This document shows positions 21,551 through 28,444 of a stretch of DNA of 28,445 nt, piece after piece. Both the position numbers and the translations under genes were made by a program. Under the pieces are notes generated by a model, which saw nothing but the letters and a program-made list of their open reading frames with translations, was not told where the DNA came from and made no database searches. Positions within the stretch are counted from its first letter, which is position 1, and each line of letters starts with the position of its first letter. The DNA is taken from contig JBFFXF010000079.1 in NCBI GenBank assembly GCA_041569895.1, forward strand, positions 1-28,445. Direction: 5' to 3'. The DNA is from JBFFXF01 sp041569895 (GTDB taxonomy: Bacteria > Planctomycetota > UBA8108 > JACQVS01).

Positions 21551-23056
21551 GTGAGAGATGGAACTCCTCCCGCCCCGCCGGAACCGTCGGTCCCCGAGGT
21601 CCGGGAAACGGCGACAGCCGCTCCGATACCCACGCGATCTCCCGAGCCGACCGGGCCGGTAAGTCCACCGGAGAACGACTCCCACCACGCGCCGGGCCGG
21701 CGCGCGCGTTCGCGACGACAGCGTCGCGGCCGCGGTCGACGTCGAAAGACGTCGCGGAACGCCAAGGCAACGAACGGGAACACGGCGAGGACGCAGTCGA
21801 AGTCCCGGCGTCTCGATCTCCGTCAACGGTGCGAGGTGGTGTACCGCGAGCTCCAGGAGATCGTGCGCGAGGTCTTCGAGCGCCGCGATGTGCCGCTGCA
21901 GCGCGCCGGCGCCATCCGGCTGGCCCTCGAAGCCGAGATCGAGGGGCTCCGGGATGCCGCGCCGGGCCAGTCCGACTCCGGCGGCCGTGATCGTTTCGTC
22001 GAGCTGCTCGTCGCGCGGGCGAACGAGCTGGCGCGGCAGCTGACGCTCGACAGCGTGCCGTTTCCGCCGGGACAGCTGCACTGCTTCTGGTGCGGCGGCT
22101 TCGAATGCGCTCACACGACGCCGCCGGAGCCCCGGGCGGTGTTCCGCGGTTACTCGTCGACCGGAGAGCCGCTGTGGACCGAGTTCGCATCGCTGGCGCT
22201 CGAGAGCCAGCACCCCGGGATCGACAGCCTCTACCGCGGCGGCGGAGCGCCCCTGACGCTCGTCCAGCCGGGCTCGAAGCTGACGCAGGCCCAGCTCAGC
22301 GTCTACGGCAAGAACTCCGGCGTGTATCGCATCCTGGGCCAGGTGCTGCTCGGATACATCCCGTTCAAGGCGCCGGTCAAGGCGCCGAACGGCAACGGTG
22401 CGTCCGCGGCGGACCGCCCGCGGCTCGCCCTGACCATCCAGGCCGTCGAGACGCGGCACGCCACGCGACGCCACCACCTCAACGTGCTCGGCGCGCTCCC
22501 CGACGGACAGCCGGTGAGCCAGTTCCTCGAGGAGTCTCTCGACTGGCGACTGGTCGACGCGCTCGGAAACGCGCGGGCGAAGCTCGGCGAGCTCTGGCTG
22601 TCGGGATCCGGCGCCAACGGTGGCGACGGCAACGGCGGCGCGCGCCCGAGGCGCGACGACCGCGCCGCCCCTCGCGCCGTCGAGCGCAAGGCGATGCGGA
22701 TCCTGACGCGCCTCGCGCGCAACCTCGACCGCATCTACCGGCAGAGGTCGCGACGGACGCAGCACGCCCAGGAACGGCACCGCGACCGGGAGCGCCCGGC
22801 GTCGACGGCGCTCCGCGACGCGCTCCGCGCCAACGGCGAGTCGATCTATCGCGACGTCCAGGCCGGCACGTGGATCGTCATCGGTCCGCGCAGCCGCGTT
22901 CACGTCTTCAACGACTCGGGCCACCACGTCACCAGCGTCGTCTACCCGGGCGAGACCATCCGCAAGCGCACCACGCAGGGCAAGTGGCGACGGCCCGCCG
23001 ATGACGTCCGCCAGGCGTTCATGAGCACACTGCGGGCGACCCGTCCAGCCGAGTGA
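21551..23056 (+). CDS. Unrecognised basic protein with a Cys/His cluster
   Basis: The protein has 501 residues. Residues 1-48 are Pro/Glu-rich and probably disordered; 49-70 are a dense Arg/Lys run (GRRARSRRQRRGRGRRRKTS) suited to nucleic acid binding. A helical part (85-165) leads to the cluster HCFWCGGFECAH (177-188), spaced C-x2-C-x4-C-x-H, a likely zinc site whose end resembles a SWIM finger (CxH) though the start does not. Beyond it is an alpha/beta core (about 195-350), a disordered Gly/Asn/Arg stretch (about 352-375), another basic helix and a beta-rich C-terminus (WIVIGPRSRVHVFNDSGHHV, then YPGETIRKRT). No signal peptide or membrane helix is seen, so it is cytoplasmic. I do not recognise the family. 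Its TGA overlaps an in-frame GTG of the downstream terpenoid synthase (GTGA), so coupling is possible. RNA or DNA binding is inference from charge and the metal cluster. Confidence 0.88.
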   Translation: MRDGTPPAPPEPSVPEVRETATAAPIPTRSPEPTGPVSPPENDSHHAPGRRARSRRQRRGRGRRRKTSRNAKATNGNTARTQSKSRRLDLRQRCEVVYRELQEIVREVFERRDVPLQRAGAIRLALEAEIEGLRDAAPGQSDSGGRDRFVELLVARANELARQLTLDSVPFPPGQLHCFWCGGFECAHTTPPEPRAVFRGYSSTGEPLWTEFASLALESQHPGIDSLYRGGGAPLTLVQPGSKLTQAQLSVYGKNSGVYRILGQVLLGYIPFKAPVKAPNGNGASAADRPRLALTIQAVETRHATRRHHLNVLGALPDGQPVSQFLEESLDWRLVDALGNARAKLGELWLSGSGANGGDGNGGARPRRDDRAAPRAVERKAMRILTRLARNLDRIYRQRSRRTQHAQERHRDRERPASTALRDALRANGESIYRDVQAGTWIVIGPRSRVHVFNDSGHHVTSVVYPGETIRKRTTQGKWRRPADDVRQAFMSTLRATRPAE

Positions 23057-23075
23057 GCGAGGGACGACGGCCCCT

Positions 23076-23103
23076 TTGCAATCCCGCGCTCCTCAGCTAC
23101 GAT
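23076..23103 (+). promoter_or_regulatory. Promoter predicting a leaderless mRNA for the terpenoid synthase
   Basis: TTGCAA (23076-23081), a 16-base spacer and TACGAT (23098-23103) form a good sigma-70-type promoter. The start point expected about seven bases after the -10 coincides with the ATG at 23110, and no Shine-Dalgarno lies before that ATG. Confidence 0.5.
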
Positions 23104-23109
23104 TCTGCC

Positions 23110-24033
23110 ATGCCCGGCTCAGCGCCTATCCGCAAGGAGGACATCGAGGCCTCGTACCGGTACTGCGCCCGACTGACGCGCTCGACCGCGCGGAACTTCT
23201 ACTACGCGTTCTGGCTCCTGCCGCCCGCGAGGCGACGCAGCATCTACGCCATCTACGCCTTCAGCCGACGGCTCGATGACATTGTCGACGGCGTGGACGG
23301 CGGCGCGACCGACGCCGGTGTTCCGGAGGGCGACGCGACCGACAGTCTCGCCCGCCTCCAGTACATGCGGTCTCTCCTCGATGCTGGCGTGCCGACCGCG
23401 GACCCGCTCGCCCCGGCGCTCCGTGACACCGTCGCCACCTACAGCATCCCGATCGAGCACTTCGATGAGCTGATCGCGGGCATGACGATGGACCTCCACG
23501 AGCGCGAGTACCAGACCTTCGACGACCTGCGTCTCTACTGCTATCGCGCCGCGTCGACGATCGGGCTGATCTCGATCGAGGTGTTCGGCCACCAGGGCGA
23601 TGGGGACGACGTCAGGGAAATCCACGACTCGGCGATCGAGCTGGGACTCGCGATGCAGCTGACCAACATCGTCCGCGACGTCCCGGAGGATCTCGATCGG
23701 GGCCGCCTCTACCTGCCGGCGGAGGAGCTCCGGCGCTTCGACGTCTCGAGCGAACGGCTGCGACGCGGCGAGATGGACGACTCCGTCCGTGCACTGATGG
23801 AGTTCCAGGTCGCGAGGGCGCGTCGCTACTTCCGCCAGTCGGAGCGGCTGTTTCCCCACATCGACCGCTCGTCGAGGTACTGCCCCGTCCTGCTGAAGGA
23901 CCTCTACAGCTCGATCCTCGATCGCATCGAGCGCGCCCGGTACGACGTCTTCAGCTCGCGTCCCGGCCTCTCGCGGGTCGAGAAGCTGCGGCTGCTCGCG
24001 CGGCTCTGGCTGCGCGCGAAACTCCGGGGCTGA
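23110..24033 (+). CDS. Squalene/phytoene synthase family enzyme (HpnD- or CrtB-like)
   Basis: The protein has 307 residues, the normal size. It carries the head-to-head prenyl synthase hallmarks: SYRYCARLTRSTARNFYYAF (15-34), FSRRLDDIVD with first Asp-rich motif DDIVD (56-60), YCYRAASTIGLIS (143-155) and the second Asp-rich motif QLTNIVRDVPED followed by GRLYLP (183-203). Such enzymes join two farnesyl or geranylgeranyl diphosphates through a cyclopropyl intermediate using magnesium, giving presqualene diphosphate (HpnD) or phytoene (CrtB). The QLTNIVRD...RGRLYLP pattern fits both; no hpnC, hpnE or crtI neighbour decides it. The ATG at 23110 gives the family N-terminus. A GTG at 23053, overlapping the previous stop, would add 19 residues (MSEGRRPLCNPALL...) and is the alternative if the gene is translated from the upstream mRNA. 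The zinc-ribbon gene follows after three bases. Confidence 0.93.
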   Translation: MPGSAPIRKEDIEASYRYCARLTRSTARNFYYAFWLLPPARRRSIYAIYAFSRRLDDIVDGVDGGATDAGVPEGDATDSLARLQYMRSLLDAGVPTADPLAPALRDTVATYSIPIEHFDELIAGMTMDLHEREYQTFDDLRLYCYRAASTIGLISIEVFGHQGDGDDVREIHDSAIELGLAMQLTNIVRDVPEDLDRGRLYLPAEELRRFDVSSERLRRGEMDDSVRALMEFQVARARRYFRQSERLFPHIDRSSRYCPVLLKDLYSSILDRIERARYDVFSSRPGLSRVEKLRLLARLWLRAKLRG

Positions 24034-24036
24034 CGC

Positions 24037-24321
24037 GTGTGGCTCACCATCGTCTGGATCGTCGTCGCCCTGGTCGCCGCGCTGGTCGCCTGGCTCGTCT
24101 TCGACTGGCTGCCCGCGGTGATCGCCGGCGTCATCGTCGCGCTCGGCGTGCTCTGGGTGCTCGGGTGCATCTTCTCGCCCGCGGTGCCGGACCGGCGCTG
24201 CCCGCGATGCGGCAAGGAGGGGCTGGTGAAGATCCGCAAGGGCGAGCCGCTCGGCGTCCGCTGCGAGCACTGCGACTACCGGGACGAGGGGAAGTACGTC
24301 GCCTATCTCGACGAGTGGTGA
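24037..24321 (+). CDS. Small two-span membrane protein with C-terminal zinc ribbon
   Basis: The protein has 94 residues. Two hydrophobic helices (about 3-22 and 25-48) form a hairpin, followed by a soluble tail with CPRC (55-58) and CEHC (76-79), a four-cysteine zinc ribbon with 17 residues between the pairs. The tail ends YVAYLDEW. The GTG at 24037 lies three bases after the stop of the terpenoid synthase, so the two are probably co-translated. Function is unknown; the ribbon should face the cytoplasm given the even number of spans and the charged tail. It ends only 10 bases from the convergent DUF2270-type gene. Confidence 0.85.
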   Translation: MWLTIVWIVVALVAALVAWLVFDWLPAVIAGVIVALGVLWVLGCIFSPAVPDRRCPRCGKEGLVKIRKGEPLGVRCEHCDYRDEGKYVAYLDEW

Positions 24322-24331
24322 GCCGCGGCGC

Positions 24332-25033
24332 TCAGACCGGCCAGTTCGGCGCCTCGGGGTCCTTGCGACGGATCTCCCCGCTGATGTTCCGCGCCTTCCA
24401 GTTGACGAGCAGCACGCCCGCCACGACGCCGAAGAGGCTTACCTGGAACAGGATGGTGAAGACGGGGTGCAGGAAGCGGTAGCGGCAGTTGCGAAGGAAC
24501 TCGCCGATCGTCACCCAGTCGTTCCCGTCGGCGTCCGCACCGGTGTAGACGTGGCCGATCCAGCCGAGGAACAGTATCAGAAAGAGATAGATGTAGATGT
24601 TGGCGAGACGACGCGCGATCGCCTCCCAGAAGCTCAGCTTGAAGGTCGGCAGCAGAAGGTCGTTCGAGAGAAACTCGCGCCAGTTTCCCTGCAGCAGCTT
24701 GAGGTCGGGATTGAGGGCGGGCACGACGAGGTGCCCCTCGAGAAGTCGGGTGCGGGTCCACCAGACGTCGTAAAAACGGAAACGCCTCGCCTCGATGATC
24801 AGCAGCAGCAGCATGACGCACGAGGTAATCGGGAAAAGGACGTGCGCCTCGCGGTTGCCCGACGTGAACGCCCAGGAGAAGGCCGCGGTCATCGCGAGGA
24901 TCGCCCAGTTGGTGGTGACGTCGAGGCGCGTCCGCCAGATGCAGGATCGGTAGACCTCCGCGCGATAGTAGTGCGCGAGGACCTGCATGTAGGACGCAGG
25001 GATGTCGAGTGTCTTCTCCGGGCGCTCGGTCAC
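24332..25033 (-). CDS. DUF2270-type membrane protein with an EF-hand-like loop
   Basis: The protein has 233 residues with four membrane helices (about 40-57, 64-82, 143-162, 187-211). The features HYYRAEVYRSCIWRTRLDVTTNWAI and IIEARRFRFYDVWWTRTRLLE match the DUF2270 family as I know it; its function is not established. Between helices 3 and 4 residues 167-178 read DADGNDWVTIGE, an EF-hand calcium loop with ligands at positions 1, 3, 5, 9 and 12 but Asp in place of the usual Gly at position 6. Both termini should face the same side. The GTG at 25033 is supported by AGGAG six bases upstream. It diverges from the gamma-glutamyltransferase-family gene across 115 bp and converges with the zinc-ribbon gene. 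Confidence 0.88.
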   Translation of the reverse strand: MTERPEKTLDIPASYMQVLAHYYRAEVYRSCIWRTRLDVTTNWAILAMTAAFSWAFTSGNREAHVLFPITSCVMLLLLIIEARRFRFYDVWWTRTRLLEGHLVVPALNPDLKLLQGNWREFLSNDLLLPTFKLSFWEAIARRLANIYIYLFLILFLGWIGHVYTGADADGNDWVTIGEFLRNCRYRFLHPVFTILFQVSLFGVVAGVLLVNWKARNISGEIRRKDPEAPNWPV

Positions 25034-25046
25034 GACTCACTCCTGG

Positions 25047-25078
25047 TCCGTGTCTATTGAGTGTTTATCGGACACGGA
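25047..25078. promoter_or_regulatory. Inverted repeat in the divergent promoter region (operator candidate)
   Basis: TCCGTGTC (25047-25054) and GACACGGA (25071-25078) are perfect 8-bp inverted arms around a 16-bp AT-rich spacer. The centre is 57 bases before the expected start of the plus-strand transcript and within the leader or promoter of the minus-strand gene. It could be a dimer-binding operator for both genes or a hairpin in the minus-strand leader. Confidence 0.5.
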
Positions 25079-25103
25079 GACCAGGCCGATTAGACCAAAT
25101 ATC

Positions 25104-25112
25104 TGCTACAAT
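25104..25112 (+). promoter_or_regulatory. Extended -10 promoter candidate (TGC-TACAAT) for the GGT-family gene
   Basis: TGCTACAAT at 25104-25112 is a near-consensus extended -10 in an AT-rich stretch; no -35 at 16-18 bases. Transcription would start near 25119, giving a leader of about 30 nt before GTG 25149. Confidence 0.5.
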
Positions 25113-25125
25113 TCCACGCACCTAT

Positions 25126-25152
25126 ATGCAGCGGCCCCCTGAACCAGAGTGA
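25126..25152 (+). other. Possible eight-codon leader ORF overlapping the GGT-family start
   Basis: ATG at 25126 opens MQRPPEPE and stops with TGA at 25150-25152, which overlaps the GTG start at 25149 (GTGA). The ATG would be only about seven bases from the predicted mRNA start. The GGT gene has no good ribosome site of its own, so termination-reinitiation at this overlap could load it. Too short to judge as coding. Confidence 0.3.
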
Positions 25153-26756
25153 ACGCACACACGGACACCGGAATCGTTGTCGCCCCCCAGGCCGAGGCCG
25201 CGGTCGAGGGGGCCCGTGTCCTCGCGGACGGTGGCAATGCGGCGGACGCGCTGGTGACCGCGGCGCTCGTCCAGGGCGTCACGGATCCGCACCGCAGCGG
25301 CATCGGCGGATTCGGCTGCGCGTCCGTCCACTGGCGCGCACGGAGGGAGACGCTGGCGGTGTCGTTCCACGGCCGCGCGGGTGGCCGCTGTCGCGATGAC
25401 CAGTGGACCGATCTCCTCGAGCAGCCCGCCCCGGACGGGTTCGGGTACGTTCTCCGGGGCAAGGTCAACGACGTCGGGTATCAGTCGATCACCACGCCCG
25501 GGATGCTCTCGGGCCTCGCCGAGATCCACGGCCGACACGGCCGGATGGAGTGGGCCGACCTCGTCGAGCGCGCCGCGCGCGTGGCGGAGACCGGGTTCCT
25601 GGTCGGCCCCGGTCTCGCCGAGTTCTGGATCCGTCCCGGGCTCTTCGGCCGCGTGTCGACGCGTGACCGCCTCGCCCACACCGAGTACGGCACCCGCGTC
25701 GCGCTGAACGCCGACGGGGACACCTACAGGAGCGGCGAGATCTTCAAGCAGGCCGACCTCGCGGCGACCTACCGACGCATCGCGCGAGAGGGACCGGACT
25801 CGTTCTACCGCGGCGCGCTCGGCGCGGACATCGCGCGCGACTGGGAGTCGCACGGCGCGCTGGTGACGGGGGAGGATCTGCGCGCGTACCGCGCCGACGT
25901 CGAGGCGCCGCTCGAGGGCAGCTTTCGCGGCCACCGCGTGGTCACCTCTCCGCTGCCGGCCGGGGGGACGGCGCTTTTGCAGACCCTCGCGCTCGCCGAG
26001 GAGACGCCCGCACGTGCGCATCCCCACAATTCGACCGAGGCGATCGAGACGCTCGCCCGCATCTTCGACGCCGTGTGGAAGGACCGGCTGGCGAACCACG
26101 GCGATCCGCGGTTCCGGTCGCGCCGATCGGAGGAGCTGCTCTCGTCGGACTACCTCGCGGGCTTGCTGCGCCCGAGTGGTGGCGGCGCCGGCGGCCCGGC
26201 GGAGTCGCCCGACACGACGCAGCTCAGCATTGTCGACCGGGAGCGCAACTGCATCTCGTTCTCGCACTCGCTCGGGTACGGCTCGGGCGTCTTCACGCCG
26301 CCGCTCGGCTTCATGTACAACAACTGCATGAGCGGCTTCGACCCTCGACCGGGGCGGCCGAACTCGATCGCACCGGGGAAGGCCCGCTCGACCGCGATCG
26401 CGGAGACCATCGTCTTCCGCGACGACGAGCCGTTCCTCGTCCTCGGCTCGCCGGGCGCGGCGCGCATCACGGCGGCGCTCGTCCAGGTCATCGTCAACGT
26501 CATCGATCACGGCATGAGCGTGGCGGAAGCCGTGCTGCAGCCGCGATTCGATGCCTACGGGGGGAATACGCTGATGCTCGACTCGCGTTTCCCGATCGCG
26601 CAGGTCGACGAGCTGCGCCGCCGGGGCTGGGCGGTGAATCAGAGCCCGAAGGCGTTCGGCGTCATCGGACGGGTCTATGCGGTCGAGGTGACGCGGGAGG
26701 GATCACTCGTGGGCGGCGTCGATCCGGGCGAGCCGGGCGCCGCGATGCGCGGTTGA
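25149..26756 (+). CDS. Gamma-glutamyltransferase family enzyme (peptidase T3, Ntn hydrolase)
   Basis: The protein has 535 residues, the usual GGT length. Family marks: ADGGNAADALVTAAL (27-40), IGGFGCASVHW (52-62), the self-cleavage and catalytic site DTTQLSIVDRERN with Thr356 as predicted nucleophile, IAPGKARSTAIAETIV (407-422) and GSPGAARI (433-440). The precursor should cut before Thr356 into large and small subunits. No signal peptide is visible, unlike periplasmic E. coli GGT, and the substrate-carboxylate Arg in the usual RExAP motif is not evident (FHGRAGGR at 73-80 instead), so the donor may differ from glutathione, as in YwrD-like members. GTG 25149 is the first start after an in-frame stop at 25140. 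The gene stands alone on its strand between two minus-strand genes. Confidence 0.92.
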   Translation: MNAHTDTGIVVAPQAEAAVEGARVLADGGNAADALVTAALVQGVTDPHRSGIGGFGCASVHWRARRETLAVSFHGRAGGRCRDDQWTDLLEQPAPDGFGYVLRGKVNDVGYQSITTPGMLSGLAEIHGRHGRMEWADLVERAARVAETGFLVGPGLAEFWIRPGLFGRVSTRDRLAHTEYGTRVALNADGDTYRSGEIFKQADLAATYRRIAREGPDSFYRGALGADIARDWESHGALVTGEDLRAYRADVEAPLEGSFRGHRVVTSPLPAGGTALLQTLALAEETPARAHPHNSTEAIETLARIFDAVWKDRLANHGDPRFRSRRSEELLSSDYLAGLLRPSGGGAGGPAESPDTTQLSIVDRERNCISFSHSLGYGSGVFTPPLGFMYNNCMSGFDPRPGRPNSIAPGKARSTAIAETIVFRDDEPFLVLGSPGAARITAALVQVIVNVIDHGMSVAEAVLQPRFDAYGGNTLMLDSRFPIAQVDELRRRGWAVNQSPKAFGVIGRVYAVEVTREGSLVGGVDPGEPGAAMRG

Positions 26757-26807
26757 GCCGAGGCCGGCTTTCCTCGCGACAGGCCCGCCGCCCGCCGGGA
26801 ATCGCGC

Positions 26808-27593
26808 TCACCAGGTGATGGTCACGCCGCCGAAGAACGACACCGAGCTGAAGTTGACCGAGTCGTCGATTCGCGTCCGGCGCTGCGAGCCACCCTGCGA
26901 GAGGTTGGTCTTGATGGTCAGCTTGCCGTCGGGAATCACGTCGGCGTTGACCTCGGCGAAGAGCCGCACGTTCTCGTGGATCGGGAAATCGATGCCCACC
27001 GACGGCTTGAAGAGGAAGTTGCCGAAGATGCGGGCGTCGGTCTCGTCCGCGAGCGTGCCGTCGGGCACCTCATCGCCGATGACGATGGTCGCGCCGATCC
27101 CCGCGCCGGCCCGGAAGATCGGCGTGTAGAGCCCCCAGCCATCGCCGAGCGGGATCTCGTAGTCGAAGGTCAGCAGAAAGTTGTGGCGGTCGAACTCCTC
27201 GAAGTACTGCTCGGGATCCGCGTCCGCCGCGAGCTGCTCGCCGAGCCCGGGGTTGACGTTGAACACGCGCTGGAAGTCCTCGAGGGTCTCGTCGACCTCG
27301 TGGTTCGAGTAGCCGTACTCGAAGCCGAAGAAGAGGTTCTTGTACGCCTCCATCGACGCCTTGATCCCGAAGGCGGGACCGGGCTCCATGTCGCTGTCGA
27401 ACGGGATGGCGCCTCCGCCCTTGAGCTCGACCTTCGCGCGGCGGTGGAGCAGCTGTGTCTTCTCCAGGTGATCCCTGATCTGCTCCTCGGTCTCGAAGCC
27501 GGTCGGAGGCGGGGCGGTCTGGCAGCCGGATACCGACCAACCGAGCACACCCAGGGCGATCAGCTGGATGGAGCGCTTCAGACGCGACAACAT
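26808..27593 (-). CDS. Lipobox-bearing, beta-barrel-like outer-membrane protein
   Basis: The protein has 261 residues. A lipoprotein signal (LIALGVLGWSVSGC) places the lipid-carrying Cys at 24. After a short charged stretch come alternating strands typical of small outer-membrane barrels: RAKVELKGGGAIPF, NLFFGFEYGYSNHE, HNFLLTFDYEIPLG, YTPIFRAGAGIGATIVIG, FGNFLFKPSVGIDF, VRLFAEVNADVIP and the closing SVSFFGGVTITW with an aromatic terminal residue. Two loops (about 100-135 and 176-188) are acidic. A lipid anchor plus an apparent single-chain barrel is unusual; the domain may instead be a soluble beta sandwich tethered to the membrane. The ATG at 27593 has AGGAGG seven bases upstream, the best ribosome site in the window. 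Function unknown. It converges with the GGT-family gene (51-bp gap, no clear terminator) and has its own promoter and long leader. Confidence 0.88.
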   Translation of the reverse strand: MLSRLKRSIQLIALGVLGWSVSGCQTAPPPTGFETEEQIRDHLEKTQLLHRRAKVELKGGGAIPFDSDMEPGPAFGIKASMEAYKNLFFGFEYGYSNHEVDETLEDFQRVFNVNPGLGEQLAADADPEQYFEEFDRHNFLLTFDYEIPLGDGWGLYTPIFRAGAGIGATIVIGDEVPDGTLADETDARIFGNFLFKPSVGIDFPIHENVRLFAEVNADVIPDGKLTIKTNLSQGGSQRRTRIDDSVNFSSVSFFGGVTITW

Positions 27594-27854
27594 TCCATTT
27601 CCTCCTCGAAGACTTGCCTCAAATCCGCCACCGTCTGCAGCCGGCGTCGGTGGCCGCGACCGGCGCTGGATCCCGGTCGAGCTTCAGTGTGTGCACCAAG
27701 ATGAACGGAGAGGCCGACGGCCGCCCTGTGATTCGCTCCTCAGGAGCGATCGGGACTCTCCGTGCTTCGCTTCGGATCGCCTCCTGGCGGACTGCCAGGA
27801 AGTGTGGCCTCGTTGGGGAGTAAGTGGACCTCAAGAGCCCAAAACTCAAGTCAG
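27594..27854 (-). promoter_or_regulatory. Long structured 5' leader of the lipoprotein gene
   Basis: From the predicted start near 27854 to the ATG the leader is about 260 nt with no good ORF. It contains two clear hairpins: arms 27783-27789 and 27795-27801 (TCCTGGC, 5-nt loop) and arms 27733-27740 and 27742-27749 (TCGCTCCT/AGGAGCGA, almost no spacer). I recognise no known riboswitch class. The leader may serve in mRNA stability or translational control. Confidence 0.4.
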
Positions 27855-27860
27855 TAGCCG

Positions 27861-27889
27861 ACCTTAGCAGAGAGCCCCCTGATTTGCAA
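27861..27889 (-). promoter_or_regulatory. Promoter of the lipoprotein gene
   Basis: The minus strand reads TTGCAA (27889-27884), exactly 17 bases, then TAAGGT (27866-27861) preceded by TGC, an extended -10. The -35 is identical to that at 23076. Confidence 0.55.
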
Positions 27890-27929
27890 GGGCCAACATG
27901 CCCCGATTCGGGCGGGTGGGAGGCCGATG

Positions 27930-27957
27930 AAAAGAGCCGCTCCCGACGGGGCGGCTC
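27930..27957 (-). terminator. Rho-independent terminator on the minus strand
   Basis: On the minus strand GAGCCGC (27957-27951) pairs with GCGGCTC (27940-27934); CCC/GGG inside the loop can add three pairs. TTTTC follows at 27933-27929. It would stop transcripts arriving from the right before the lipoprotein promoter. Confidence 0.8.
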
Positions 27958-27962
27958 CTCCC

Positions 27963-28041
27963 GCAGGCGTCATCCCTGAAGCGTCGTCGTCACAGTTCCC
28001 GGTTTGAGTCGGGAGCACGAAACAACGTACGACTCGCCTGC
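27963..28041 (-). ncRNA. Candidate structured RNA: nested 79-nt hairpin just before the terminator
   Basis: The outer 7-bp arms are GCAGGCG (27963-27969) and CGCCTGC (28035-28041). Inside them on the minus strand GTCGT pairs with ACGAC, and further in TCCCG pairs with CGGGA around an 8-nt loop. The terminator stem begins five bases later. It may be a small RNA or the 3' UTR of a gene beyond the window. Size and outer stem recall tRNA, but no T-arm or D-arm is present. Confidence 0.4.
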
Positions 28042-28094
28042 AGAAGTGTGTGGATGGTAGTCGGGACGCCGTGACAAGTCAAGCGACCCATTCG

Positions 28095-28136
28095 TCCTCG
28101 TCCTCGTTCCCGTTCCCGTTCCCGTGCCCGTCCTCG
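28095..28136. repeat. Degenerate hexamer array, family TYCYCG
   Basis: Seven contiguous hexamers: TCCTCG twice, TTCCCG three times, TGCCCG, TCCTCG. Confidence 0.9.
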
Positions 28137-28180
28137 AGGGCTCTGGTGTCGGAGTTCGATGACCGACTCTGATACCGATG

Positions 28181-28256
<76 letters not shown>

Positions 28257-28275
28257 ACAGAGACAGAGAACAGAG
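28257..28275. repeat. Short ACAGAG array
   Basis: Three units ACAGAG, ACAGAG and AACAGAG directly follow the CCGATA-type array. Confidence 0.75.
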
Positions 28276-28313
28276 TCCGATGACCGAGTCCGAAAACGAC
28301 TCGTGGTCTCTCT

Positions 28314-28340
28314 CTGCGTAATCTGCGTAATCTGCGTTCC
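28314..28340. repeat. Nonamer array CTGCGTAAT
   Basis: Three 9-bp units: CTGCGTAAT twice and CTGCGTTCC. Confidence 0.8.
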
Positions 28341-28378
28341 TTCTCGCAGAGTCTCGCCAGCGAAGTCGAGCAGCCTTC

Positions 28379-28444
28379 GGGCACGGGTACGGGTACGGGA
28401 CCGGGCACGGGTACGGGTACGGGACCGGGTACGGGTACGGCTAC
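28379..28444. repeat. Hexamer array GGGNNC with a 24-bp higher-order unit, cut by the window end
   Basis: Eleven hexamers. GGGCAC, GGGTAC, GGGTAC, GGGACC occurs twice in the same order (28379-28402 and 28403-28426), followed by GGGTAC twice and GGCTAC. No gene is supported in 27958-28445; the open frames there are products of the repeats. Confidence 0.9.

Noticed and set aside
26757..26807. Bidirectional terminator between the convergent GGT-family and lipoprotein genes
   Set aside because: The 51-bp gap is GC-rich but offers no stable symmetric stem followed by a T-tract on either strand.
27963..28041. tRNA
   Set aside because: Size and a 7-bp outer stem fit, but there is no T-loop GTTCRA, no D-arm and the inner loop is 8 nt, on either strand.
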